Shown: positions 8,544 to 17,237 of the stretch, in pieces
How positions within the stretch are numbered: the first letter of the stretch is position 1
How the letters are laid out: each line of letters begins with the position of its first letter
Origin: Streptococcus parasanguinis CC87K
GTDB taxonomy: Bacteria > Bacillota > Bacilli > Lactobacillales > Streptococcaceae
Length of the DNA: 64,000 nucleotides
Direction of reading: 5' to 3'
Assembly (NCBI RefSeq): GCF_000507765.1
Contig: NZ_KI669401.1
Location: forward strand, 620,001-684,000
Program-made: the position numbers and the translations under genes
The notes under the pieces: generated by a model
What the model was told of the DNA's origin: nothing
What the model saw: the letters and a program-made list of their open reading frames with translations, nothing else
Database searches by the model: none

Positions 8544-8572
8544 TAAAAAAAGATAGATCCTGCGATCTATCT
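8544..8572 (-). terminator. Terminator of first lipoprotein gene
   Basis: Perfect hairpin AGATAGATC-CTGC-GATCTATCT (8551-8572, plus-strand reading), followed by T7 on the minus strand, 8 bases past the stop codon. Confidence 0.9.
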
Positions 8573-8579
8573 CACTTGA

Positions 8580-9224
8580 TTAATCGGTCACAGCACCTGT
8601 TCCATCTAGGCTCCAAGTGTTTTCGACATAAGGAGTAAATTGAGTTATTGTTTTCTCAAATCCTTCAACAACAATCAAATAAACCTTATCATCTTTTTGG
8701 AATACCCAACCAGCAACCTGCAGGCCTGACTTGAGAAAAATATGTATTTTAAGCGACTCATTTCCTCCAACAGTCGTCGTAGATTTTGTCATTTTCTCAA
8801 CAATTTTATAATCATTCCACTTACTCTCCAATCTTTGAGCTATTAGCTCTGCATTAAATTCCACTCCTTCAGGGACATTTGCTTTTTCTCTAGTGGCAGC
8901 ATTTAAAACAATAATATTGAAGGCGTTTTTATCTGTATACTGAATATTATCTCCGACTTGGATACTATCATTCTTTTTCCAGTCACTTGGAATATTGACA
9001 TAGCCATAATCTGCTGATCCAATTCGTTTCGTTTTCACATTCCCCTTATCACTATCTGGAATTTTTTTCTCTACATTACTACTTGAATTTGTTGTCTCTC
9101 TCACCACATTAGAGGAACTAGATGCTGCCGATGATTTACTAGACTCTTTCTTTGGACTGGTACAAGCAGAAAGGCTTACAACAGACAAAAACGTAACAGA
9201 CGCGAGTAGGAACTTATTTTTCAT
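8580..9224 (-). CDS. Lipoprotein, tandem paralogue 1
   Basis: A 214-residue lipoprotein: signal peptide MKNKFLLASVTFLSVVSLSAC with lipobox LSAC, then a Ser/Lys-rich linker to about residue 60, and a compact domain beginning KRIGSADYGYVNIP. It ends NTWSLDGTGAVTD, identical to the end of its neighbour at 9338-9982, so the two arose by duplication. It is probably anchored to the outer membrane face. The function is unknown; the domain resembles lipoproteins with a PsbP-like or LpqN-like fold only in length and pattern. Each gene has its own terminator. Confidence 0.8.
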   Translation of the reverse strand: MKNKFLLASVTFLSVVSLSACTSPKKESSKSSAASSSSNVVRETTNSSSNVEKKIPDSDKGNVKTKRIGSADYGYVNIPSDWKKNDSIQVGDNIQYTDKNAFNIIVLNAATREKANVPEGVEFNAELIAQRLESKWNDYKIVEKMTKSTTTVGGNESLKIHIFLKSGLQVAGWVFQKDDKVYLIVVEGFEKTITQFTPYVENTWSLDGTGAVTD

Positions 9225-9306
9225 ATTCTCTCCTCAATGATGTATTTTCTTTCCACTAGTCTACCATGATTTTCTAGGATTTGAAAGTGCGATTTCTATA
9301 GCATAA

Positions 9307-9332
9307 AGAGACTAGAAATGATTCTAGCCTCT
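9307..9332 (-). terminator. Terminator of second lipoprotein gene
   Basis: Hairpin AGAG-A-CTAGAA / TTCTAG-C-CTCT just after the stop codon at 9338. The T tract on the minus strand is short, so termination may be partial. Confidence 0.6.
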
Positions 9333-9337
9333 CTTCA

Positions 9338-9982
9338 TCAATCCGTTACAGCGCCTGTTCCATCTAGGCTCCAAGTATTTTCAATGTATGGGATAAAGGT
9401 TTTCAAGGTTTCTGCATCCCCTTCAAAAGAAATGGTATAAACTTTTTCACCCTTCTGGAAGATCCAAGTAATCAGGTATTGACCAGATTTCATGACAATT
9501 TGAAGCTGGTAGGCATCCAGACCTGAGACTTTAGTCCGCGCTCCCGTCATCTTCCCAACATCTTGGTTATCTTGCCACATTACGGCCAGTTTCTTGGCTA
9601 GAAATTCTGCATTAAACTCGATATCCGCAGGAACTTTGGCCTTTTCCCGCGTAAAGCTGTTCAAGGTGACAATATTATAGCCACTGCCATCTGTATATTG
9701 GACAGCTTCTGTCCCATCGATATCCGTGAACTTGAACCATTTACTTGGAATATCGATGTATCCATAATCTGCATTTCCAATTCGCTTGGTTTCTTGACTG
9801 GAAGTGTTTTTCTTTGTAGAAGAAGTATCCTTTGACGAAGAACTGCTTGTTTGCTTTTCGACTTTACTGCTACTCTCTTTTGTAGAAGAAGCTGCTGTGT
9901 CCTTTTTTGTGGTGTGATTACAAGCCATTAATGTACAGGCAGAAAGAATCGTCAGTGATGTGACCCATAATTTGTGTTTCAT
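9338..9982 (-). CDS. Lipoprotein, tandem paralogue 2
   Basis: A 214-residue lipoprotein starting MKHKLWVTSLTILSACTLMAC, lipobox LMAC, with a very Ser/Thr/Lys-rich linker and the same C-terminal domain as its neighbour (KRIGNADYGYIDIPSKW ... NTWSLDGTGAVTD). The start is placed at ATG 9982, six bases after AGGAGG; the frame extends to a TTG at 9988 that overlaps the spacer. A cre-like box lies just upstream. Function is unknown. The duplicated pair may bind different ligands, but nothing in the sequence says which. Confidence 0.8.
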   Translation of the reverse strand: MKHKLWVTSLTILSACTLMACNHTTKKDTAASSTKESSSKVEKQTSSSSSKDTSSTKKNTSSQETKRIGNADYGYIDIPSKWFKFTDIDGTEAVQYTDGSGYNIVTLNSFTREKAKVPADIEFNAEFLAKKLAVMWQDNQDVGKMTGARTKVSGLDAYQLQIVMKSGQYLITWIFQKGEKVYTISFEGDAETLKTFIPYIENTWSLDGTGAVTD

Positions 9983-9994
9983 GCTCAACCTCCT

Positions 9995-10008
9995 TGAGAA
10001 CGTTTTCT
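9995..10008. promoter_or_regulatory. Putative cre box before lipoprotein gene
   Basis: Read on the minus strand, AGAAAACGTTCTCA matches TGWAANCGNTNWCA at all but the first position. It sits directly upstream of the AGGAGG ribosome binding site of the 9338-9982 gene, a repressing position for CcpA. The call is motif-based only. Confidence 0.4.
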
Positions 10009-10108
10009 TTCTTTTAGTCTACCATGAAAGTGGGTATTTTAAAATAGGATAAGTGTCACATCTGATCCAACCTTTCTAATTCAGTTTATTTCTTTCAAAC
10101 CTAAAATA

Positions 10109-10134
10109 AAAGCGCCCTTTTTTGGGGGCACTTT
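10109..10134 (-). terminator. lepA terminator
   Basis: Stem AAAG-GCCC / GGGC-CTTT with one mismatch, followed on the minus strand by TTTTATTTT. It begins 5 bases after the lepA stop codon. Confidence 0.8.
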
Positions 10135-10138
10135 AATG

Positions 10139-11965
10139 TTATTCTTCATCCATTGACAAGACAGATAAGAAGGCTTCCTGTGGTACTTCTACAGATCCAA
10201 TCGCTTTCATCCGTTTCTTACCGGCTTTTTGTTTTTCAAGAAGCTTGCGTTTCCGTGAGACGTCCCCACCATAACACTTAGCCAAGACATTCTTACGAAG
10301 GGCCTTGATATCTGTACGGGCCACGATCTTATGACCGATGGCTGCTTGGATGGGCACCTCAAACTGTTGACGAGGGATAATCTTCTTAAGCTTCTCAACG
10401 ATCAACTTACCACGTTCATAAGCAAAATCCTTGTGAACGATGAAGCTGAGGGCATCGACGGTATCTCCATTGAGGAGGATATCCATTTTGACCAATTTAG
10501 AAGGACGGTATTCAGACAACTCATAGTCAAAGCTCGCATAGCCACGAGTGGAAGACTTCAATTTATCAAAGAAATCAAAGACAATTTCGGCTAGTGGGAT
10601 TTGATAAATGACATTCACCCGATTTTCATCGATGTAATCCATGGTCACAAAATCCCCACGTTTTCGTTGGGCCAATTCCATAACCGCCCCGACAAACTCT
10701 TGTGGCACCATGATTTGGGCTTTAACATACGGTTCTTCGATCGAAGCGATCTTGGTTGGATCTGGAAACTCAGAAGGGTTGGAAACATCCAGTGCTTCTC
10801 CATCTGTCAAATTGACCTTGTAGATAACAGACGGCGCTGTCATGATCAAGTCAATATTGAACTCACGTTCCAAGCGCTCTTGGATAACGTCCATATGAAG
10901 GAGCCCCAAGAAACCACAACGGAAACCAAACCCGAGGGCTTGAGATGTTTCAGGCTCAAATTGAAGACTGGCGTCATTCAATTGCAATTTTTCCAAAGCT
11001 TCCCGAAGATCATTGTATTTGTTAGATTCGATTGGGTAAAGACCGGCAAAAACCATTGGATTCATCTGCTTGTATCCATGTAGTGGCTCACTTGCTGGAT
11101 TGGTCGCTAGGGTTACCGTATCCCCGACACGGGTATCCGCAACGGTCTTGATAGAGGCCGCAATATAGCCAACGTCTCCAGTTGCAAGGAAATCACGTCC
11201 AACTGCTTTAGGAGTAAAAATCCCAACTTCAGTGACATCAAAGGTCTTACCATTGCTCATGAGCTGGATCTTATCGCCTGGTTTGACCATTCCGTTGACC
11301 ACTCGGACTTGAAGGATCACCCCACGATAGGCATCATATACAGAGTCAAAGATCAAGGCTTGAAGAGGGGCTTCAACATCCCCAGTCGGTGCTGGAACTT
11401 TCTCAACGATCTGCTCCAAAATTTCTTCAATCCCAATACCAGCCTTGGCAGAAGCTAGGACAGCTTCACTAGCATCCAAGCCGATGACATCTTCTACTTC
11501 TGTGCGCACGCGTTCTGGATCTGCAGCTGGCAAGTCAATCTTATTAATGACTGGAAGAATTTCCAAATCATTGTCCAGCGCTAAGTAAACGTTGGCTAGA
11601 GTCTGAGCTTCAATCCCTTGAGCGGCATCCACTACGAGAATGGCTCCCTCACAGGCAGCAAGCGACCGCGAAACCTCATAGGTAAAGTCCACGTGTCCTG
11701 GTGTGTCAATCAAGTGGAAGATATAGGTTTCCCCATCTTTAGCCGTGTAGTTCAACTCGATGGCGTTGAGTTTAATGGTAATCCCACGTTCCCGTTCCAG
11801 GTCCATGCTGTCCAAAAGTTGGGCTTGCATCTCCCGACTAGACACGGTTTCGGTTTTTTCTAAAATTCGATCGGCCAAGGTTGACTTTCCATGGTCAATA
11901 TGGGCGATGATCGAGAAGTTCCGAATCTTCTCTTGTCGTTTTTTTAATTCTTCAAAATTTGGCAT
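10139..11965 (-). CDS. lepA: Elongation factor 4 (LepA) GTPase
   Basis: A 608-residue translational GTPase acting on ribosomes under stress and during initiation. The G motifs are visible: AHIDHGKST (G1), RGITI (G2), DTPGH (G3), NKID (G4). The EF-G-like domains II, III and V follow, then the LepA-specific C-terminal domain ([22 protein letters not shown]). Start [11 protein letters not shown] at 11965 is preferred because AGGAAG precedes it. An in-frame ATG at 12001 would add 12 residues but overlaps the region right after the upstream terminator. It lacks introns, frameshifts or other oddities. Confidence 0.97.
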   Translation of the reverse strand: MPNFEELKKRQEKIRNFSIIAHIDHGKSTLADRILEKTETVSSREMQAQLLDSMDLERERGITIKLNAIELNYTAKDGETYIFHLIDTPGHVDFTYEVSRSLAACEGAILVVDAAQGIEAQTLANVYLALDNDLEILPVINKIDLPAADPERVRTEVEDVIGLDASEAVLASAKAGIGIEEILEQIVEKVPAPTGDVEAPLQALIFDSVYDAYRGVILQVRVVNGMVKPGDKIQLMSNGKTFDVTEVGIFTPKAVGRDFLATGDVGYIAASIKTVADTRVGDTVTLATNPASEPLHGYKQMNPMVFAGLYPIESNKYNDLREALEKLQLNDASLQFEPETSQALGFGFRCGFLGLLHMDVIQERLEREFNIDLIMTAPSVIYKVNLTDGEALDVSNPSEFPDPTKIASIEEPYVKAQIMVPQEFVGAVMELAQRKRGDFVTMDYIDENRVNVIYQIPLAEIVFDFFDKLKSSTRGYASFDYELSEYRPSKLVKMDILLNGDTVDALSFIVHKDFAYERGKLIVEKLKKIIPRQQFEVPIQAAIGHKIVARTDIKALRKNVLAKCYGGDVSRKRKLLEKQKAGKKRMKAIGSVEVPQEAFLSVLSMDEE

Positions 11966-12006
11966 AATCATCTTCCTAGTAAATTTAATCGTACTCTTCA
12001 TTATAA

Positions 12007-12033
12007 CAAAAAAGATAGGCCTTTGCCTATCTT
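12007..12033 (-). terminator. Terminator of GNAT gene
   Basis: Perfect hairpin AAGATAGGC-CTTT-GCCTATCTT (12012-12033, plus reading), followed on the minus strand by T6. It overlaps the stop codon of the acetyltransferase gene and separates it from lepA. Confidence 0.85.
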
Positions 12034-12469
12034 AATTCATTATTTTCAAAAATCGCTTCTGCGTTTTATTCCCCTCATAGCCTATTCGTTCGTAAAAGAG
12101 ATGAGCTTCTTTTCGATGAGAGGCAGAATTTAAACGGATAAAAGCATAATGCTTGCTTTTGGCAAGTTCTTCAACTCGCTCCATCAATTGGCGACCGATC
12201 CCACGTCTTTGTGCAGATGGAAAAACCGCAAGACCCAAAATATTTAAACCAGCATCACTATAGAGGCTTTCATAGACTTCCGCTTCCACATAACCAAGAA
12301 TATTTCCTGTTTGGCCCTCTTCATAAACAAAGCAAAAATGATCCGAATCTGGCGAATTAAATTTATCAATCTGAGCTGCCACTTTTTCAAGGGTCGAATC
12401 ATACCCCAATGCTTGGTGACATAAATCTCTAATTTGACCTGCATCTTTGACTTGAACAGTACGAATCAT
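12032..12469 (-). CDS. GNAT-family N-acetyltransferase
   Basis: A 145-residue GCN5-related acetyltransferase. Motif A, which binds the acetyl-CoA pyrophosphate, is visible as LAVFPSAQRRGIGRQLM (about 93-109), and the later LNSASHRKEAHLFYERIGYE is motif B. The acceptor is unknown. GGAGGTGAAGGT precedes ATG 12469. It ends in an intrinsic terminator and is probably monocistronic. Confidence 0.85.
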   Translation of the reverse strand: MIRTVQVKDAGQIRDLCHQALGYDSTLEKVAAQIDKFNSPDSDHFCFVYEEGQTGNILGYVEAEVYESLYSDAGLNILGLAVFPSAQRRGIGRQLMERVEELAKSKHYAFIRLNSASHRKEAHLFYERIGYEGNKTQKRFLKIMN

Positions 12470-12605
12470 ACCTTCACCTCCTTGAACTCTTTGCTCTTAT
12501 CTTAGACCTTTTTCCTCAAAAAGTAAAGGAATAGCAGATGAAATTTATAAATAAAATCCGATTTAGATCAAATTCATCTTTTTTCGCATTTCTCAGGGAT
12601 TTCTA

Positions 12606-12634
12606 TTTACTTTTTCGATTTAATTCATTATAAT
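12606..12634 (+). promoter_or_regulatory. Promoter of S24 repressor operon
   Basis: TTTACT (12606-12611), 17-base spacer, TATAAT (12629-12634). ATTTAC (12605-12610) and GTAAAT (12642-12647) form an inverted pair flanking the -10 element, a possible autoregulatory operator. Confidence 0.7.
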
Positions 12635-12664
12635 AGTAAGGGTAAATACAAGGAGGTGAGTACG

Positions 12665-13420
12665 TTGGCCAGAGGTCGTGGAAAAGCAAGCCCTCAAGAC
12701 AAAGAGGCATTACGGATTATATCGGAAAAGATTAGAGAATTACTGAAAGAACAAGGAAAAAAACAGATCGAATTATCTCGTATTACTGGAATCCCTGCAA
12801 GTACGCTAACTGGATATGTAAAAGGGACTTCTCTTCCCGTTCCTGAAAATTTAGAGAAGATTGCAGCCTTTTTCCAGGTAGCAGTTGCTGAAATTGACCC
12901 TCGATTGCGCAATGATTTTGTGGTCATTGATTCAGAGATTGAACGATTATATAAACAGCTCGATGAAGGAAATCAAGAAAATCTTCTTTCTTATGGAAAG
13001 AGTCTCTTGACCCATCAAAAAGAAAGACAGAAAATTGAAAAGCAATACCACTCGTATTCTGTCTATGATTCTTTTGCAGCTTACCAAAATCAGAAGCAAG
13101 CTGATATCGTCTGGTTTGATCAAAAGATTCCTTACGATTTGGCTTTTTGGATTCATACGGATTCCCTCGAGCCTAAATACGAAAAAGGGACCGTTGTGTT
13201 AATCAAGCAAACCTATTATGATCAAGCAGGGGCAATTTATGCCATTGATTTTGACGGGCAAACGTTGATCAAACGTGTCTTTCGTGAGGCCAACGGTATT
13301 CGACTGGTTTCCCTCAATAAGAAATATAGTGATCAAATCATTCCACTAGATGAGGAACCTGGGGTGATTGGAAAAGTGATTGATGGCTTTGTTCCTCTTG
13401 ATTTGGAGGAAATCAAATGA
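12665..13420 (+). CDS. XRE-type repressor with S24 peptidase domain
   Basis: A protein of about 251 residues with an N-terminal helix-turn-helix (KKQIELSRITGIPASTLTGYVKG) and a C-terminal LexA/CI-like S24 domain. The Ser in HTDSLEP (residue 167) and the Lys in LIKRV (203) form the expected Ser-Lys dyad. The start is a TTG at 12665, eight bases after AGGAGGTGA; the GTG at 12656 is inside that sequence. Architecture and size resemble HdiR of lactococci and streptococci, a DNA-damage- and heat-responsive regulator. No Ala-Gly cleavage pair is visible upstream of the Ser, so self-cleavage may be lost or use another site. It overlaps the next gene by ATGA coupling. Confidence 0.85.
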   Translation: MARGRGKASPQDKEALRIISEKIRELLKEQGKKQIELSRITGIPASTLTGYVKGTSLPVPENLEKIAAFFQVAVAEIDPRLRNDFVVIDSEIERLYKQLDEGNQENLLSYGKSLLTHQKERQKIEKQYHSYSVYDSFAAYQNQKQADIVWFDQKIPYDLAFWIHTDSLEPKYEKGTVVLIKQTYYDQAGAIYAIDFDGQTLIKRVFREANGIRLVSLNKKYSDQIIPLDEEPGVIGKVIDGFVPLDLEEIK

Positions 13421-14238
13421 TTAAATTAATTGCGATTGACTTAGATGGCACCCTCTTACACGAGGATAAGACTTTATCCAAAGGAAATATTGAAGCCCTT
13501 CATAAAGCCCATCAAGCCGGCTATGATATTGTGATCTGTACGGGGCGTCCCTTAGCGGGTGTCCGTCCTATCTTTGAAGAGATTGGTCTTCCTGATGGCA
13601 ACTACTATATGATTATCAATAACGGGTGTACAACCTTGTCTACTCAGAATTGGGAAATCATTGGCAAGGAAGAGTTGAGCCTCGAGGATAGGCACCGGTT
13701 GCAAGTTTTAACGGAAGATACAGATGTCCAGCTAACCTTATTTGATATGGATCACTACCTAGTGGTCGCACCTGAAGCTAGTGAACTTGTCACTATGGAT
13801 GCGGGTATTGTTAACTATAAACCGACACCTATTTCATTAGAAGATCTACCAAACTACCTCCCTATTTTTCAAGCAATGTACGTAGGAGATCCTTCTGCTA
13901 TTGATGCCTTCCAAGCTCAGCACGAGGCTGCATTAGAGGCCGATTTTAACACTGTACGTTCGCAGGATATCTTGTTTGAAATTCTGCCAAAAGGCGCGAG
14001 CAAGGCTTCTGCTCTTCAGGCATTAAGTCAAACATTAGGCTACAGCAGAGAGCAGGTTATGGCTCTTGGAGATGCCAATAATGACCTTGAAATGCTACGT
14101 TTTGCTGGTTACAGCGTTGCTATGGGAAATGGCAATGCTGCTGTCAAGGAAATCGCAGACTTCATCACCCTGACCAATGATGAAGATGGCGTGGCCCATG
14201 CTATTCACAAATTAATTGAAACTGAAAAAGGAGAATGA
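13417..14238 (+). CDS. Cof-type HAD phosphatase
   Basis: A 273-residue HAD-IIB (Cof/YidA-like) phosphatase. Motif I is [13 protein letters not shown], motif II CTGRPL, motif III Lys in [11 protein letters not shown], and motif [14 protein letters not shown]. These enzymes dephosphorylate sugar phosphates and small phosphorylated metabolites in the cytosol. The start ATGA overlaps the repressor stop and the stop overlaps the pepT region, forming a tight three-gene plus-strand operon. The substrate is not deducible. Confidence 0.9.
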   Translation: MIKLIAIDLDGTLLHEDKTLSKGNIEALHKAHQAGYDIVICTGRPLAGVRPIFEEIGLPDGNYYMIINNGCTTLSTQNWEIIGKEELSLEDRHRLQVLTEDTDVQLTLFDMDHYLVVAPEASELVTMDAGIVNYKPTPISLEDLPNYLPIFQAMYVGDPSAIDAFQAQHEAALEADFNTVRSQDILFEILPKGASKASALQALSQTLGYSREQVMALGDANNDLEMLRFAGYSVAMGNGNAAVKEIADFITLTNDEDGVAHAIHKLIETEKGE

Positions 14239-14240
14239 TC

Positions 14241-15461
14241 ATGAAATACGCAAATTTGTTGGACCGTTTTATTACCTATGTAAAGGTTAACACACGTTCA
14301 GACGAGAATTCTACAACCACTCCAAGTACCCAATCACAAGTTGATTTTGCAACAAACGTTTTGATCCCTGAGATGAAACGCGTGGGTCTTCAAAACGTCT
14401 ACTATTTACCAAACGGCTATGCCATTGGAACACTTCCAGCCAATGATCCAAGCTTTACACGCAAGATTGGATTTATCTCTCACATGGATACCGCTGACTT
14501 CAATGCGGAAAATGTCAATCCACAAATCGTTGAGAATTATGATGGGGGTGTCATTGCCCTTGGTGAGTCTGGTTTCACACTCGATCCAGCCGATTTTGCT
14601 CATTTGAACAACTACAAGGGACAAACCTTGATCACAACTGACGGTACTACTCTTCTGGGTGCAGACGATAAGTCAGGTATCGCTGAAATCATGACAGCTA
14701 TTGAATACCTGACAGCTCATCCTGAAATCAAACACGGAGAAATCCGTGTTGGCTTTGGTCCAGATGAAGAAATCGGCGTCGGCGCAGATCAATTTGATGC
14801 AGAGGATTTCGATGTAGATTTTGCCTATACTGTCGATGGTGGTCCTCTTGGAGAGCTTCAATACGAAACCTTCTCAGCAGCTGGAGCTGAAATCACCTTC
14901 AAAGGACGCAATGTCCACCCAGGTACAGCCAAAGGTCAAATGATCAACGCCCTTCAATTGGCCATTGATTTCCATAACAAACTACCTGAAGGAGCACGTC
15001 CTGAATTAACCGAAGGCTATGAAGGCTTCTACCACTTGATGAACATTGAAGGAACTGTTGAGGAAGCAAGTGCCAGTTACATCATTCGGGACTTTGAAAC
15101 TGAAAGCTTTGAGAAACGCAAAGACCTCATGACATCTATTGCGGATCAGATGAATGCGGAGCTCGGTAGCGAACGCGTTCTCCTCACCCTCAAAGATCAG
15201 TACTACAACATGAAGCAAGTGATTGAAAAAGATATGACGCCGATTACCCTTGCTAAGGAAGTCATGGAAGATCTTGGCATCACACCAATCATTGAACCAA
15301 TCCGCGGTGGTACAGATGGGTCTAAAATTTCCTTTATGGGAATTCCTACACCAAACATCTTTGCCGGTGGCGAAAATATGCACGGTCGCTTTGAATACGT
15401 TAGCCTCCAAACCATGGAACGCGCAGTTGATACCATTATTGGTATTGTGACCAAAAAATAA
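14241..15461 (+). CDS. pepT: Peptidase T (tripeptide aminopeptidase)
   Basis: A 406-residue M20B zinc metallopeptidase that removes the N-terminal residue from tripeptides in the cytosol. Zinc and catalytic residues are seen in [37 protein letters not shown] and the C-terminal [15 protein letters not shown] at 14241 is preferred over 14235, since the AAGGAG site is seven bases before it. It is the last gene of the repressor-HAD-pepT operon and ends in a bidirectional terminator shared with the convergent CarB-like gene. Confidence 0.95.
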   Translation: MKYANLLDRFITYVKVNTRSDENSTTTPSTQSQVDFATNVLIPEMKRVGLQNVYYLPNGYAIGTLPANDPSFTRKIGFISHMDTADFNAENVNPQIVENYDGGVIALGESGFTLDPADFAHLNNYKGQTLITTDGTTLLGADDKSGIAEIMTAIEYLTAHPEIKHGEIRVGFGPDEEIGVGADQFDAEDFDVDFAYTVDGGPLGELQYETFSAAGAEITFKGRNVHPGTAKGQMINALQLAIDFHNKLPEGARPELTEGYEGFYHLMNIEGTVEEASASYIIRDFETESFEKRKDLMTSIADQMNAELGSERVLLTLKDQYYNMKQVIEKDMTPITLAKEVMEDLGITPIIEPIRGGTDGSKISFMGIPTPNIFAGGENMHGRFEYVSLQTMERAVDTIIGIVTKK

Positions 15462-15469
15462 GAAACAAA

Positions 15470-15498
15470 AAGGATTCGGATAGATTGTCCGGATCCTT
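15470..15498. terminator. Bidirectional terminator, pepT / carB-like
   Basis: Stem AAGGAT-CGGA / TCCG-ATCCTT with T-rich ends on both strands. The stop codon of the CarB-like gene lies at its edge, so the two converging units share it. Confidence 0.8.
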
Positions 15499-17237
15499 TA
15501 TTGTATGTTAGAAAGCTTGACAATATCTTTTACCTGATCAATGGACTGAATTAGGTTAAGGCTTGTCTCATTGATAGGAAGATAATAGACTTTATCTGCC
15601 AAAGATTCTGTAAAAGGACGATTGGTGACTAAGATCACCTGTTGTCCTTTTTCTTTTAACTCTTGCTCCTTCTTTCCTACCTTTTGGTAAAAACTCGGGT
15701 CCCGAATTTCTAGATCATCCACCAAGACACAAGCAGCATCCAAACCGAATGACTCATTGGTCCCATTTTGGGTCAGATAATAGGCTGCTCCTGCTTTGAC
15801 CTCATATAAGCCAGCTGATGGCTCAACCGGAAGAAATGCTGGACTTGTATCAGCCTCTACTCCTTTTTCTAACTCCACTAGATTGGCCAAGACCTGCAAA
15901 TAAATCGGTGCTAATTTACTTAAATCCAAGAGTTCCTCAAACTCAAAACCACGTTTCAGAGCCTCTAAGATATAGAAGAGCCGATGGGGCATATGACGAG
16001 CTATTTTTTGGATTAACTCATCATCGGTCATTTCTTCAGGAAAGACAGTCAGCAGTTTTTTATCTTTAATGGTTTCTAAGGCCTGTTGGTAAGCTTCATC
16101 GATCCTCTTTCCAAATCCATAAACTGCCCCATAGGAGTGAATTTGGGTATTGAGACGAGCATTTTGCGCAGCATCTGAAAAGATCGGAATCTTAAAGAAA
16201 ATATAGTCTAGACTAGGTTCATAGACTGCCTTTATCTTCTGTAATAATGGATGAGGCAAATGCTCGAGCGAGCGCCCCAATTGCAGCTGCACGCCTTGCT
16301 CAAACAAGGAATAGCCCAAGCCCATAGAGGCCATCGAGATACTATCTGAAGCAAATGGATTAACCTCTAAGATATAAAAAGCATAGCTGGTCGGATCCAA
16401 GGCAAACTTAATGGAAATGGCTCCTGTCAGCTTCAGATAGCGACTGATGTGGATCGCTGCTTCACGAAGATTTTGAAACTCACGGTCAGTCAGAGTGACC
16501 GCTGGCATAAATTGGTAAGAGTCACTAGAGTGGATCCCAACAGGATCAATGCTTTCAATAGAGGCCGCCAGGTAGTGATTGTCTTCGCGATCCCGCATGA
16601 CTACAAAATCCAGTTCCTTAAAGCCATAAGTCGAAAACTCCAGCAAACACTGCTGACTTGGAGAAACCGAAAGTCCCATTTCTACAGCTTCGCATAAATC
16701 ATCCAAGTTATGAGCGATCTTTCGCCCTTGCCCTTGCTTACTCGCTACTGGCCAGATCATAATAGGAAATTGAATGCCTTCAGAAAACTCGATAGCTTCT
16801 CGAACAGAACCAACCAGTGCGGAAGCGGGTACTTGATAGCCCAGCTCTTGAAAGAGACGTCGTTGATCTGCCTGTTGGTAAAAATTACGGTAGCGTTGGA
16901 GACTCGGCCCGACAATCATAATCGATGCATCTTTGAAAAATCCAGTTTCTTCCAAACGAAACAAGAGATTCAAAATCTGTTTGTCCGCAAAAGCTAAGAG
17001 CAAGCGAGATCCAGTATAAGAAAGAAGAGTCGTCCTAAGAGCATCCAGCTTGAGCTTACTAACTACAACTATATCTGTAGCTTCTTGGGTGATAGCATTT
17101 TCCTCGCCCAAATAAAGGACAAGAGCATTCCCATCCTTGGCATTAAGTTTTTGTGCTTCCTGTACCGCAGCCAAGAGGCTAATATCCTGATAAGAATCTC
17201 CACACAGGAGAAGCAATTTCTGGTTTTGTTTCATCAT
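15498..17237 (-). CDS. Truncated, degenerate CarB-like protein
   Basis: A 579-residue protein homologous to the N-terminal half of the carbamoyl-phosphate synthase large subunit, where full CarB is about 1060. Clear matches: GFKELDFVVMRDREDN, IDPVGIHSSDSYQFMPA, FALDPTSYAFYILEVNP (about 205-295), then the oligomerisation domain (HRLFYILEALKRGFEFEEL). Only a stub of the second synthetase half follows (YYLTQNGTNESFG to the end). Key ATP-grasp residues have changed: the RPAFTLGGTGGG loop reads WPVASKQGQGRK, and EVNPRVSRSS reads EVNPFASDS. The second ATP-grasp and the allosteric domain are absent. The frame is fully open and coupled (ATGA) to the CarA-like gene. Carbamoyl-phosphate synthesis is very unlikely; a scaffold or regulatory role is inference. 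Confidence 0.85.
   Translation of the reverse strand: MMKQNQKLLLLCGDSYQDISLLAAVQEAQKLNAKDGNALVLYLGEENAITQEATDIVVVSKLKLDALRTTLLSYTGSRLLLAFADKQILNLLFRLEETGFFKDASIMIVGPSLQRYRNFYQQADQRRLFQELGYQVPASALVGSVREAIEFSEGIQFPIMIWPVASKQGQGRKIAHNLDDLCEAVEMGLSVSPSQQCLLEFSTYGFKELDFVVMRDREDNHYLAASIESIDPVGIHSSDSYQFMPAVTLTDREFQNLREAAIHISRYLKLTGAISIKFALDPTSYAFYILEVNPFASDSISMASMGLGYSLFEQGVQLQLGRSLEHLPHPLLQKIKAVYEPSLDYIFFKIPIFSDAAQNARLNTQIHSYGAVYGFGKRIDEAYQQALETIKDKKLLTVFPEEMTDDELIQKIARHMPHRLFYILEALKRGFEFEELLDLSKLAPIYLQVLANLVELEKGVEADTSPAFLPVEPSAGLYEVKAGAAYYLTQNGTNESFGLDAACVLVDDLEIRDPSFYQKVGKKEQELKEKGQQVILVTNRPFTESLADKVYYLPINETSLNLIQSIDQVKDIVKLSNIQ

Noticed and set aside
10601-11083. 160-codon plus-strand ORF
   Set aside because: Antisense to lepA, no ribosome binding site or domain.
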